From positions 62,001 through 126,000 of the forward strand of contig NCSJ02000098.1 in the NCBI GenBank assembly GCA_002812745.2: 64,000 nucleotides of DNA, written 5' to 3'. Position numbers and translations under genes: made by a program. Origin of the DNA: Scytalidium lignicola (Eukaryota; Ascomycota; Leotiomycetes). This document shows positions 21,560 through 32,410 of the stretch, one piece after another (the stretch's first letter is position 1; every line of letters starts with the position of its first letter). The notes below the pieces were generated by a model. The model saw only the letters and a program-made list of their open reading frames with translations, was not told the origin of the DNA and made no database searches.

Positions 21560-23553
21560 TCAAAGACTCTGATCGAAATTCGGAGCTCCTAGCTTCTCCC
21601 TCCACTCCTTTCCCTTCCACATCAGAGCAATAACCCCAGAAAACAGCGCCATATTGCCCAAGGCCATAACCGCCCACGCAACACCATAGCTTGTTTGATG
21701 CGCAAATGGGAGCTAAACGCAGATATTAGATCGGCTTAGGTTGAATCAATTACACCTCAGATAAAACGAATACGTACCATGTAGAAACCCAGTGTAAACG
21801 AGAACGTTTGTCGACCGAAATTAAGTAAAGTGCTCAGCTCAGCAGATTGTGGTTTATAGCACTAAACAAACAAGCAAGAAATTTCGTTAGTAGTTGTAAT
21901 AATGTCCGGGCGAAAAGGCCACGCGCTTTTGGCGGCAGACCTTTACAATTGCAATTGTCTCTCTCTTTGAATAAAAAGGAACATAGGGAGGACTCACATC
22001 CATCGTATAAGCAAAGAGGTTCGTGCTCACGATCTGCAATCCAAACAGTCCTACGGCTATCCCCATTGCTGGCCCAATCCAATGTGTGCGGTATTGCAAA
22101 CACACTCCTTCAATGATCACCCCAGCAGGCATGAGGATAAATCCAGGCCATATTGCCTGCAATCTCGCCTCGGGAGTGGAAACACCATGGTTGCGTTTAG
22201 TGTGGATATACAAAATCCAGTCCGAAACTGGGCCAGCGCAAATTTCACCAATTACGGAGCCGATCAACGTTGGTAAACCAATAATCATTCCAATCTGCGC
22301 AGTGTCAAAGTGGTAGATACTCCCAAAGGCGGCTGCGCCAGTCACAGCATACAACACGGTGCCGACACCAAAGGAAATGCTGTAATATATTGTTGGGAAA
22401 AGAACACTAGGATATCGAGCCATTTTGACGACGTGTAGTAAATCCGCCAAGACGAATTTTCGTCGACAGACCGATGAGCTGTTAAAAGTGAACAACCGGA
22501 GCCAGGGCTCTGGCTTCGTCTCATCTTCTTCACCAGTAGCGGATGTAGTGTTGGATCGGCGGTAGTACAAGGTTTCAGGGAGACAGAAGACGTTGACAAG
22601 CCAGTTGACGCCCCAGATAATTGTTGGGAACCAGAAGCACCAGCGCCATCCCCAGGCCCTTGCGACAAAACCACCGATGAGTGCTGCAAGATGAGCACCA
22701 TTCTGAAGGCTATTATGAGATGAAATCAATAGTTAGCAAAAGAAGATGCGAAATAGATATGGAAAGTAGGTGTGCGATATAGGTCTGTCTCAGGACTCCG
22801 GAAAGACGAAGGAAGAAGGAACTCACAAGAGAACATAATATCCTGTATACCTGTTTTCATTAAATCATTAGTAATTTATCCACTTTATAGTCAATTGATA
22901 AGTGTTCTTTACCTTCCACGCTCATGCATGAAGTACATATCCGCCACAACCGCAAACCCAATTCCTGATCCTGCGCTGGTACCAATCCCCATAAACGCCC
23001 TGGCAACCAGGATTCCACCCCATGTCTTGGCTGCGCCCGACGCTGCATGGCCGATGATGCCTAAGATTGACACGAACACAAAAATCGGGCGTCGGCCGTA
23101 GATATTTGAGAGCGGAGACCAGATAAGTGGGAAAACACCGGAGGTGATGATGGCGACAGTGAGACTGTAGGACGCTTCTTGGATGGTGATGCCCATAGCT
23201 TTTGACAATTCACCGTATGCGGAGTTCTATATAATCTCATATCAGGAAGGTTCTTTTCAAGCGGGACTAGATGTTCTCACAATGAATGCTTGTGTGAACG
23301 GACTCAACATGGATAGCATTGACACTTGAAAAAGGACCCAGAGTTTGAGCCATGGATTCCAGTTTAGTGGATCTGGACAGTCAGTTCTAGTTGCTGTTAA
23401 TTGATCTGATTTGATTTGAATACCTCGAGGATCACTGGATGGCTGTGGATGCAGTGGAAAGCCATGTGGGTCAAGTTTCAAGCCACTTGCGGACCAATCG
23501 ATAGTTTCTGTCTCAAAAGCCACAGGCTTAATATCAACATCAGAATTTGGCAT
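21560..23553 (-). CDS. MFS transporter, DHA1/HOL1-like
   Basis: 519 aa in six exons (minus strand): 23553-23281, 23226-22913, 22850-22827 (a 24-nt micro-exon), 22709-21998, 21861-21778, 21712-21560. All splices keep frame. The N-terminus carries the DPLNWNPWLKLWVL motif typical of fungal DHA1 transporters. Membrane segments include FVFVSILGIIGHAASGAA, ALIGGFVARAWGWRWCFWF, the internal LPETLYYRR loop start, TVLYAVTGAAAFGSIYHF and GVIALMW near the end. The loop 2-3 signature is NIYGRRPIF. Expected at the plasma membrane exporting or importing a small organic compound. It is followed downstream in chromosomal order by an FAD monooxygenase on the same strand, and both upstream regions share CGGGGA motifs, so a joint role in degrading or exporting an aromatic compound is possible. 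No lesions seen. Confidence 0.87.
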
Positions 23554-24035
23554 GTTGAAGACAAAGTTAACGAGACACCATAAAAAAGAGAAGAAGGGAA
23601 AAATTACAAGTCAATTTTGGAATATGCAACGAAATATACCTTGCTCTCCTCTTAAACCCCCATGTTTACACTTCCCCACAAACCCGGTGCTTCCCCGCAT
23701 AAGTCACTTCCCGGAGATTATCTGTGGATTACGGGGAAATCAACCAGTAGGAGCCTTATCTCCGTATTTTCTATGGTTTTAACTGATGTCACGAGCTGAT
23801 CTCCCCGTGGTCCGGAACTATATTCCCGGATCACATAGGGTAGAGAGTTGATTAGTTACATATACAGTAAGTACTAGCGAGGTTGACAGTGTGCTAATAC
23901 TACCATAGATGGGGCGCGAGGTCTTCTAGGAAGCATGCACGGTGGCCGTGGATTGCCATTACAAGTGCTTTGAGTAATTGCTCTGTGGTCCCTGACAATG
24001 GGCGTTCAACTCTAATCTTCCCGGGTTTTGACAAT
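23554..24035. promoter_or_regulatory. MFS upstream region with repeated CGGGGA motifs
   Basis: 482 bp between the MFS start and the stop of the FAD monooxygenase. The core CGGGGA (or TCCCCG) appears at about 23692-23697, 23732-23737 and 23802-23807. Two further copies lie upstream of the monooxygenase at 25743-25748 and 25752-25757. The motif is short; function is inferred only from recurrence. Confidence 0.3.
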
Positions 24036-25488
24036 TTACCGCATCAGTCCAGCCTTTTTTGCAGCGTCGTTATATTCAGCATTAATGTCGCCCGTCCATA
24101 CCCACTTCATACGCCCTTCTAACTTATTTCTCAGAACAGGCAAACACTCGTCGTAATTTAGGCCTTCAAAATCGGGGCCTTTCATTTTTAACGTCTCACC
24201 CGCCACGCGCGATCCTTTCTGCGAGCGTTGTGCTCTTGGCAATCGAACGTCTTGATAGAGTTGGGTCCATATTGACAGCTTGTTAGTTTCATCAGACTGA
24301 GCCCGGGCATGGAGGTAGTCCTTCAATGCCAGACCGAGAATAAATGCATCTTCAATTGCGTGGCCTGCCCCAGACCCTGGGAGCATTCATTCTGGTCAGT
24401 TGAGCTATCACAGAAAAGGTGACTACTAGTGAAATACACACCCTGATGAGGAAGCATCGCATGAGCGGCATCTCCCAAAAGCACCACCTTCCCGTCAAGA
24501 TACACCCATTTCTCCAACAACTCCCTATCGTTAATCTTCCATTTCCCAACACGCTGATCCATATGCCCTATCAAATGCGTAAGGGTCGAATCCCAGCCCA
24601 CAAACTCGGCCTCCAATTCACTCTTATCCGCCGAACTAGTCCAGCTCTCTCTCAGATCGCCTAGATCTTGTTCAGCTTTACCCACGAAAGCGACCACGTT
24701 AAGTGTCTTATTTCGTGAGATGGGAAATATGAGCAAATGCTTGTTGGGCCCGACCCAGGATACTGCATAGGATGAGAACGGCCAGGAAGTTGATATAGCG
24801 GACAGAGGGAGAAGACCTCGATAAGCGATTTGGCCGGCATATCGAGGTGAATCGTAGGGTGCAAATTGAGAGCGGATGGCTGAGTGGATGCCATCTGCAC
24901 CAACGACGAGATTGGCCGTTGAAGTGGTGGTGTCTTCGAAGGTGATTGTTACTTCTTTGTCATTTGTTTCCTTTAGTTGAGTGTAGCCGTTAGTGGGGAC
25001 CATCTCAGATAATAATTTCATTAATGGGTATATCTACACACCTCAACTCTGATAGCCCGCTTATCCGCATGCAACGTCGCAATTTTCTTCTCCTGAACCT
25101 CTTTGAGCAACACATCCAAGAACTCAGCCCGGTGAACGGACAACTGTCGAATCGCTGGATCGTCTGAATCATCCATGGCCTCGATAGTCACAATATCGGC
25201 GCCATTATCGAATCGTCGATTACTCCGATGGATGCCATCACGCTCGCCTGAGATCGCATTCACTGCTGGTCCCACGCCAATCCGGTGCAGGATTCTAGTT
25301 GCGTTAACGCTGATGCCGATGCCAGCTCCGATTTCTTTATATACAGGTGCTTGCTCGTAAATGGAGATGCTAATACCAGGGCAGTGGTAGGCCAGGGATA
25401 GCGCAGTTGTGAGCCCGCCGATTCCACCACCGATGATTGCGACGTGGAAGTCCAACGGACTTTGAAGATGCGGCGTGGCAGATCCCAT
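24036..25488 (-). CDS. FAD-dependent aromatic-ring monooxygenase (salicylate-hydroxylase-like)
   Basis: 438 aa in three exons: 25488-25042, 24970-24442, 24376-24036. Introns of 71 and 65 nt keep frame. The FAD-binding GxGxxG motif is VAIIGGGIGGLTTALSLA at residues about 15-32. An RAEF segment follows the Arg-containing region (SVHRAEFLDVLL). The DG motif is VVGADGIHSAIRS, and the second FAD motif is LLGDAAHAMLPHQGSGAGHAIEDA, split by the second intron. This set defines class A flavoprotein hydroxylases, which use NAD(P)H and O2 to hydroxylate phenolic acids such as salicylate. The open frame extends 22 codons upstream of the chosen ATG, but 25488 places the GxGxxG at the usual distance. Neighbouring MFS gene on the same strand may supply or export the substrate. 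Looks intact. Confidence 0.9.
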
Positions 25489-26104
25489 TCTGTGTGTATC
25501 TCGGTTCAAAAATATATATCTGCTTGATAATCCAGATATACATGTAAACTTCATCTAAATTAAAGTGGTCTGAAATACGAATGCAGGCGGCCTCTATGAT
25601 CTAAGGTCACGGCTATGATACCCGACAGATGAAGCTAATTTGGACAACTTGATCTAATTAAGGTTAGCATTATATAAGAACTTTGATTTATTCCATTCCT
25701 TCCCCATTCCGGCACCACAATTCCGACTGTCTTCGGATAATGCGGGGAGTGCGGGGAGACAAGTGTTGGAGCTAATTGTATTTAAGCTTACGCGGAATCT
25801 AGACTCCGGGGCTACTGAAAGGTTGGTTTTTGAAAGCTGGAGAATAGACATAATGTGCATTCTGACTGTATAATATTTACATAACTAGAATCAGGTTAAG
25901 ACACCCGTATATTTGTTTCACATTACTCAAGAAATGCGAAGTCTAAATTCGGGGTTCCCAAGGAGCACGTGACAGAATTAGCAATATTTGCAGCCAATCG
26001 AATTGTCAGAAATAACACCCAGGAGCCAATTAAAGCATGGAGACATCTAATTTGTAAATTACGTAAGCAGACCCGCAATATTTTCGATAAGGGAATAGCT
26101 TCAG
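25489..26104. other. Divergent upstream region, no gene seen
   Basis: Promoter side of the monooxygenase (minus) and of the repeat protein (plus). TGCGGGGAGTGCGGGGAGA at 25741-25759 holds two CGGGGA copies in tandem with 9-bp period. Confidence 0.4.
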
Positions 26105-27232
26105 GTGGATCATCATCATCAGCATCATCATCATCATAGCCAACCCCAGGACATCAAGACAAGCAGTCACCCGGAGGAAAAACTCCCAAAGATCGCGTTC
26201 TGTGCCGAACGCGGCATCTTCACTCCTTACCCGCAAGTAATCGCTGAGGATAAGATGCCCAAGTCATCAACTGTCACCCCGTGGCTCGGTGCTCCTCCTG
26301 TATCCGAAGATGGATTTACCTTTGTTAATGGCGAATTCTTCGCCGAGTCATCTGGCCAGCACCAGCACCGACGCGCAACGCATGCTGAATTGAAGGCGCA
26401 CTTCACCTCAGGCAGTGATAAGGACCATCCTGCACACTGGTTCGAAGCACAACTCATCCACTACGGTCTGCAGCCATCCAAAACCAAGTCCGTGGCGCGG
26501 ATGCGGTTGTTTGACGCCGTCAATGCAGGGAAGTTGGTAGTACCGGCACATATCGCCAAGTTAGAGGGCAAGCTGAAGAAGGAATGGACAAAGAAGGATA
26601 GGGAGGCTAAGAAGGAGCCTAAAGGCGAGAGTAGGGCAGAGACGAAGAGTACAATGACGACGGAGAATGAGGCAGGAGCCAAGAAGAAGCGGAAGGCAGA
26701 CGATAATATTGGTTCGATGACCGATGCCTCTAAGAAGGCAAAGACTGCTGAACCCAGGAAGCCGGTCTCGAAAGTTGCTTCTAGCACGAAGGCTACAACC
26801 ACCAAACCAACAAAGAAACAGACCGCTCGCCGTGGCGGCATCTCGAAGGCATCAAGCCGTGATATATCTACAACACTTCTCTCTCCAGCGCCAGCTCCTC
26901 GACCCAAGCAAACAGCACGACGCAGCGGTGCGTTCATGGCACGTGGCCGAATCTCAACTCCTCAGGCACAAGTCAATCACAACTACGACGATTTCGACGA
27001 CCATGAGCCACCTCCTCAGGCGCAGGTCAATCACTACGACTACTATGGTTTCGATGACCACGAGACAGCTCCTCGACCCAAGCAAACAGCACGGCGCAGC
27101 GGTGCGTTCATGGCACGGGGCCGAATCTCAGCTCCTCAGGCACATTATGATTACGACGATTTCGATGACCACGAGCCCCCTCCGCCTTACTCTGAATACC
27201 ACGAAGACAGCGACACCGAAATGTGTTGGTAG
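26105..27232 (+). CDS. Nuclear-looking repeat protein with three histone-H3-tail-like KQTARR motifs; start uncertain
   Basis: Open frame of 375 codons beginning at GTG with a His run; the first in-frame ATG is at 26255 (325 aa). No upstream ATG exon with a fitting splice phase was found. A conserved-looking globular part, PAHWFEAQLIHYGLQPSKTK with RMRLFDAVNAGKLVVP after it, lies around residues 108-145. It is followed by a Lys-rich linker with probable nuclear localisation signals (KKKRKADDN, DASKKAKTAEPRKP). The C-terminus contains KKQTARRGG once and APRPKQTARRSGAFMARGRIS twice, the latter inside a 58-residue direct repeat that also carries acidic YDDFDDHEPPP blocks. KQTAR-S matches residues 4-10 of the histone H3 tail except Arg for Lys9. 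The product is probably basic, disordered and nuclear. I do not recognise the family. Codon use and GC content are higher than in the AT-rich flanks. Confidence 0.7.
   Translation: MDHHHQHHHHHSQPQDIKTSSHPEEKLPKIAFCAERGIFTPYPQVIAEDKMPKSSTVTPWLGAPPVSEDGFTFVNGEFFAESSGQHQHRRATHAELKAHFTSGSDKDHPAHWFEAQLIHYGLQPSKTKSVARMRLFDAVNAGKLVVPAHIAKLEGKLKKEWTKKDREAKKEPKGESRAETKSTMTTENEAGAKKKRKADDNIGSMTDASKKAKTAEPRKPVSKVASSTKATTTKPTKKQTARRGGISKASSRDISTTLLSPAPAPRPKQTARRSGAFMARGRISTPQAQVNHNYDDFDDHEPPPQAQVNHYDYYGFDDHETAPRPKQTARRSGAFMARGRISAPQAHYDYDDFDDHEPPPPYSEYHEDSDTEMCW
26108..26138. repeat. CAT-type trinucleotide microsatellite encoding polyhistidine
   Basis: Mostly CAT units with one CAG, giving HHHQHHHHH in the reading frame. 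Length polymorphism is likely. It lies upstream of the first ATG, so it may be untranslated. Confidence 0.6.
26894..27181. repeat. Direct duplication, 174-bp period, in coding sequence
   Basis: Copy one runs 26894-27067; copy two starts at 27068 and is partial (to about 27181). The first 60-70 bp are almost identical (GCTCCTCGACCCAAGCAAAC in both), including the KQTARRSGAFMARGRIS codons. Copy one also holds an internal echo of the QAQVNH-Y-DD-HE block. The period is a multiple of three, so duplication keeps frame. Confidence 0.8.
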
Positions 27233-28824
27233 ATATCAGTCTCGTATACAATATATGAAGTGCGAAGCACCTCGTACGAATTTTAGCCTGTCAACAGCGT
27301 CCTGAAGGATGTTATTTAAATGTTGATCTCAGAGTAGACACGGCAGTTGACTAGGCCGATTGATCCATAGCGCCCATCCATTGCGAACAGGACAATCGAT
27401 TGCTCAGTCGATTCGTGATGAGTAGGGTATATTCTAGTTTCCCCGGTTAATGTTGAGGAGGACCCAGCGGGTTGATAAATTGACTAATTACTTTAGTATA
27501 TTTTAATATTCGAAAATCAAAATACAATTAATTGCCAATCCTGCAGGCTATTCTTGCCATTTTAGCAGGGAGTTGGGTCTTTATCTTGGGTATCATTCAA
27601 TTCCCCACCGGATCACCTTCCTCTCACGCTGTAGTAACAAGTCTTAACATGACGTAAAATCCCTGTCAAGCTGAAATCCACTACAAAACTAAACAATTTT
27701 GCACCCTAGTAATTACGAAATAGCTGGAGAACTAAGAGTTGGTAAATATTTATTGAGTTATTCATATAAATGTATTTTGACAAGGTAAGGGTACAACTCA
27801 GATTGACATTCGTTGAAATTGCTCTCTGGGATACTTGACAATTACTGCTTGTACATACAGTACGTTTCAATGATTCGGTAGAGATGGTGACAGGTTTGAA
27901 GTGGAATTTAGGTTAAAGCTGAGATTCGAGATTACACGATTAGATTGGCCTCGTTTCACAGAAGTACTGTACATTGCGAAAGTAGATGAGGGCAAAAAGT
28001 ACAAAGAGAAGCACAGATAGGACTCAAGTTTCAAATTAGTTTTCTTTATAAGATAAGTAATCGATTTATAAAGTGTTAAATAGTTTATTACCCAAATATA
28101 TAAGCTTATATCGTTCTTCCGTTCAATCGTTTGAACTTTTTCGCTTGGGCCAGTTGTCCTTGTCACTCGTGCCCTCGTATCCTGCGAGCGTACTGCACGA
28201 TGCAGTCAGACACTCCTCCGAGTGGGAAGACCAATCATATGAGCGCTAATTAATTATCCTAGGCGCACTGTTTTCCTAAATTAGCAAGAATGCGATATTG
28301 TACTGCGACCCTACGATTTCGATTGGTTATAACTTCTCACAGCACAACAGACTATTGACCGACCAGGAAGGTTACTGTACTGTCATCACTTTTCAAGATG
28401 ACAAATCCGGTGTATATTAGAGGTTATCCAACCACTGAGCAGTATCAGTGCAAGGAGGACCTTTGTTCCTATTACATTTGCCTCCTAGGACTGCCTACAG
28501 ATATAGAGCAGGGATTCGGAACTATAATGCTACATCCGCGTTGTCCAAACTCTCCAGGGCCTCATTGGTATGGATCTCCGATCCATCTATCATACACTCC
28601 CTCTCTTACATGGTATTTTTAAGCCTAAACCCGAGTGCGGGTCTGCTGTATCTTATATTAGATATAAAGGTGTATCACCATGCACTCTCACCTCACAACA
28701 GCCTGACCGATTTCTCTGTCCGAATAGAATAAAGTGTATCTTCTTGTCTCTTTGGATCGTTCTCTCTCGTCTTTTTTTAACTGGTGCCTCGAGCAGTTGA
28801 GAGTTCTACCTCTGAAAGAACGCG
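27233..28824. other. AT-rich intergenic DNA, no gene seen
   Basis: About 1.6 kb. A plus-strand frame at 28398-28622 has an ATG but no family resemblance and no exon partners. Nothing else recognised. Confidence 0.5.
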
Positions 28825-30507
28825 ATGAGGGTCTCGAAAAGTCTCGTTGCAGTTGAAATACTGATTTCTTGCCGGATCGTTCATTCAGCCTTCTGGTATC
28901 CAGACCCATTGTATTCGTCTCTCGAGACCATCCTCGTTCAGACACATGGTGCTTTCGCTTCTGGATTTGCGAACGCCATTACTCCTTGTTCTAATTATGT
29001 CTCTGGGAACCAGACTCTTGGTAGAGAGACAGCGTCACAATGGCTAAGAGTGGCTTTTCATGACTATGTCACAGCAAACGTGTCAGCTGGCACTGGTGGT
29101 ATTGATGCCAGCATTGGCTTTGAGACATTGAGAGAGGAAAACTCAGGAGCTGCATTCAACGATTCGTTCGGGTTCTTTGCGCCGTATGTTAATACGCAGA
29201 TTTCAAGTAAGTCCAGAACATGATATTTTTAACTATAACCTATCCTGCCGATCCATATCATCCTGACTCAACTATTTCACAGTGGCTGATCTTGTTGCTT
29301 TGTCTGTGGTGGTCTCGGTGGGTAACTGCGAAGGACCACAAATTCCATATCGAGGTGGCCGTATAGATGCTACTGGCCCAGGTACTTCTGGCGTGCCCGC
29401 TCCAGATACAGATCTTCCAACAACGCTTGGTTTTTTTGCCAGGTCTGGATTCAATCAGGTTGACGCTATTAAGCTCACTGCATGCGGTCATACAATAGGT
29501 TCCGTTCATCACGCTGGTTTTCCTACAGTCGTCCCTGCCTCGGCTGTTTCTCCGAATAACACTGGTGGCGGTATTCACCTTGATACTACACCGTATGCTT
29601 TCGATGACCAAGTTGTTCAAGAATATGTTTCAAGCACCGGACAAATGGGGGGACCTTTAGTAACAAGCTTTAATGTTTCTAGCAGGAGTGATTTGAGGCT
29701 ATATGAGAGCGATGGCAATACAACTATGCTCGAGCTCGCCTCACAAGGAGCTGGCTTTGTTGATACATGCGTTGGGCTACTTCAGAGGATGACTGAAACG
29801 GTCCCGAAGGGGGTCACTTTATCAAATGTTATCAAACCATTAGGAGTCAAGCCAATCAATGGGTCCTTAGATTTGGATGCTCGCGGGAATTTAAAGTTTT
29901 CCGGCGTGATACGTGTAAGCCACCCCCGGAGATACAGAATGATAAATCTCTAAAGCATATTTAGGTCCTCCATTTAACAGGGACTAACGCACCTACTTCA
30001 CTTTCTTTAAGTTACTCTAAATCTGCGAAGTCAGTCATACTAAAGCCGAGTGCTGAAACCGGAACTTCAGTCTTTGGGACCTTAAGCTTTTATTCCTTCG
30101 CTGTAGCCCTCCAAGATCCGGAATCCTTTGATACCTTTACTATTTCTGGGTCTGATATTGAAAGTCATACATTCAAAACCCAAGCAAAAATGTTCATAGT
30201 TCCTTCATTAACGTTCACTACTTCGACAACTTCAAGCACTACAATTAACGTTGCTGTGGCGGCATTGAAAAGTACTAGAGGGTTTAATGAGCCTTCCATA
30301 TATGTGGTTGTGTCTGCACCAGTGCCGCAACAAGGCACTCTTGCACCAAAGATACAGAATTGGAAAGTAACGATGACCAATTCCAAGTCTGTAGGGAAAT
30401 ATAATATCTCTAAGGGATCTGTGAATCTTGAGACTATTGTTACTGGAGCGGTGACGGTGGATATTGCAGCTGGTGGCCAACTGCTTGACAAATATGTTAT
30501 CGGGTAA
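28825..30507 (+). CDS. Secreted haem peroxidase (plant-peroxidase superfamily, class II-like)
   Basis: 518 aa in three exons: 28825-29206, 29283-29914, 29965-30507, all in frame. The signal peptide is residues 1-22 (MRVSKSLVAV to IVHSA). Distal haem-pocket residues are in QWLRVAFHDYVT: Arg75, His79, Asp80. The proximal His is about residue 197 in LTACGHTIGSVHH. DLVALSVVVSV matches the conserved helix between them. The C-terminal third, beyond the peroxidase fold, is Ser/Thr-rich (TFTTSTTSSTTINVAV) and ends without a visible anchor. Several Asn-X-Ser/Thr sites fit secretion. The family oxidises phenolics with H2O2; ascomycete members are mostly uncharacterised and usually lack clear lignin-type substrate sites. 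It is convergent with a PsiD-like decarboxylase, with 222 bp between stops. No lesion is visible. Confidence 0.88.
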
Positions 30508-30729
30508 GATTATTAGTAAGTTGAGAACATGGGCTTGGAGTAATTTTTGAGCAAGTTCGGCAAGGCTAGAAGATTAATCTAATAATTGAGCATATACTAA
30601 GTATACACGTGTATATACATAAGTGGGTCGATTCCAAAGTCCACTTCTCAATGGAACAAAATCAAGTCCTTCGTTCAAGTACTCTGTGATACTCTCCTAG
30701 ATAAGTATATTGGCAACTATATTAAACTA

Positions 30730-32410
30730 CTAGACTACTATAGCAAGCTGACCACGGGCTGGTACGTTTTCCTGCCGACCCACCACTGGAAAGCCCTTGA
30801 GCTCCACGCCTTTGCGGAACAGGAGACAATGTGATGAACCACCGAAATGGAACATTCCTAATTCATCGCCCTTCTTGATGTGCTGTCCCTCCTTAACCGT
30901 GATCTCACAGGTGCTTACCTCGTCCATACCTATGCCAATAAACGCCATCAGCCCAATCTTAGGGTTATCCGCCTCGATGAAGATAATGGCTCTGGTCGCC
31001 AATGCAGAAAGGTAGCCCTGTCCGACACTGATTCCACCCGTGTCAATTTCCTTCACAGTCGGATCACCAACACCTTCGAACAGAGGCTCGCTGAAGTAGG
31101 TACCGTCCTCAACGAAGGCGCGCTTGATCGTGCCGGAGACGGGTGAGTGCCATCGGTGGTATGACAGTGCGGAGAGGAAAGCCTGGTAGACCAGCGCACC
31201 AGCAAACTGCTTCGACAGAGGATCGTGTGCAAGCATGTCGATGATCGAGTAAGGCTGACCTTTAGCAAAGAAGCGGTCTCGCAGTTGAGCATTGTGCTCG
31301 ATGTTGTAAACCTTGGACTCACATGCGTTCGCGATAACGTTGTCATCATCTGGACTGGCAACGGGTCGTGCCTTGTCGTGCACTTTGCGTGTGAAGAAAT
31401 CTCAAGATTGAACGAGTAAGTAAGAAGTGTGCGACAATCAGAGAGATAAAAATAGAAAAAAACTTACCATCCCAAGATTTGAATCCATAGTGCTTGGCAG
31501 ACGGCTCACAGATATACATCTCTTCAAACTTCATGGAGGTGTTGTAGGGACCGTTAGCCACTTGCATGAGGTCTCCAATGCCGGTGTTGCCAAACCAACC
31601 CTGTGTATGATTGCCAAGGACCTCTGCAGACTTGGGTGTCTAATAAGTGTCAATTGGAAACAAACTGTCAGCTTTACTATTTATGTTTTCAATAAGAGAA
31701 ACTTGAGGTTATACCTGCAAGAGCTTTCCCCATTCGTTTAAGACCTTCTTGAGCATTTTGTTCACATCTGGATCCAAGAACGCAGCATGGCCACTATAAA
31801 TAAACACGAGAAATAATCAGTCAAGTAACACACAGGTATTTCTTGCTTGTCAAATAATCCTGACTTCATGTGGAATATATGAATATACATACCTTGCAGT
31901 CGCCATCGGATAGTCCAAAATGGCACACATCGGCACTCCTACCATGCCCACACTCTCAGCAGCATCCGTCCACTCCGGTGCTCTCGTAACAATGTGGTTG
32001 AGCACTTGAAGCATATGTTTATAGTCGCGGATCTGCTTCGTGCCCGTGGGGTCGCGGAAGTACGGCTGCTTTCTGGGGATCTCTTCGAACATCTGCACGA
32101 AATACATGTACACCCGAGAATTGCCCTCGATGAATTCCTTGAAGCTTTGGATTGCTGGTGAAAACTCTGTTGGATTGGCAGCGACGTGTTTGGTTACACG
32201 GCGGAGGAATTCATGGTGCACGCGGTGGTCGGCTGGGAGCCACGAGCCGGGCCTGAAGAATTATTATTATTATTAGAACGTCTTTGGTATAGTGTGATTA
32301 TTGACAAGGAATTTGAGGACATGGTGCTTTGAAAGGAAGAAAGGTTGTCCATACTTATGAATTCGGAAATGCTCAGGGATTTCATGATGGTCGCCGTGTT
32401 GAACAACCAT
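30730..32410 (-). CDS. PsiD-like pyruvoyl decarboxylase (phosphatidylserine-decarboxylase family)
   Basis: About 445 aa in five exons: 32410-32355, 32252-31893, about 31793-31716, 31639-31468, 31400-30730. Exon 3 bounds may be off by one base. The N-terminal half (SWLPADHRVHHEFLRRV; AIQSFKEFIEGNSRVY; FEEIPRKQPYF) is the extra domain seen in fungal L-tryptophan decarboxylases of the PsiD type and absent from mitochondrial PSDs. SWDDFFTRKV and IANACESKVYNI follow. The C-terminal half has HRWHSPVSG (near 306), FIEADNPKIGLMAFIGIGM, and GMFHFGGSSHCLLF near 405-416. Its GS bond is where the proenzyme self-cleaves to form the pyruvoyl cofactor. Expected: soluble decarboxylation of an aromatic amino acid or related substrate. 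Length is close to PsiD. A signal for mitochondrial import is not evident. The substrate cannot be fixed from sequence. Confidence 0.88.

Noticed and set aside
23400..23430. 30-nt candidate intron (GTATTC to TTAACAG) in the first MFS exon
   Set aside because: Too short for a fungal intron and its length is a multiple of three without stops, so I kept it as coding.
26461..26937. 158-codon minus-strand frame opposite the KQTARR protein
   Set aside because: Composition is the antisense of Lys/Glu-rich coding sequence; no domain, and the plus strand explains the region better.
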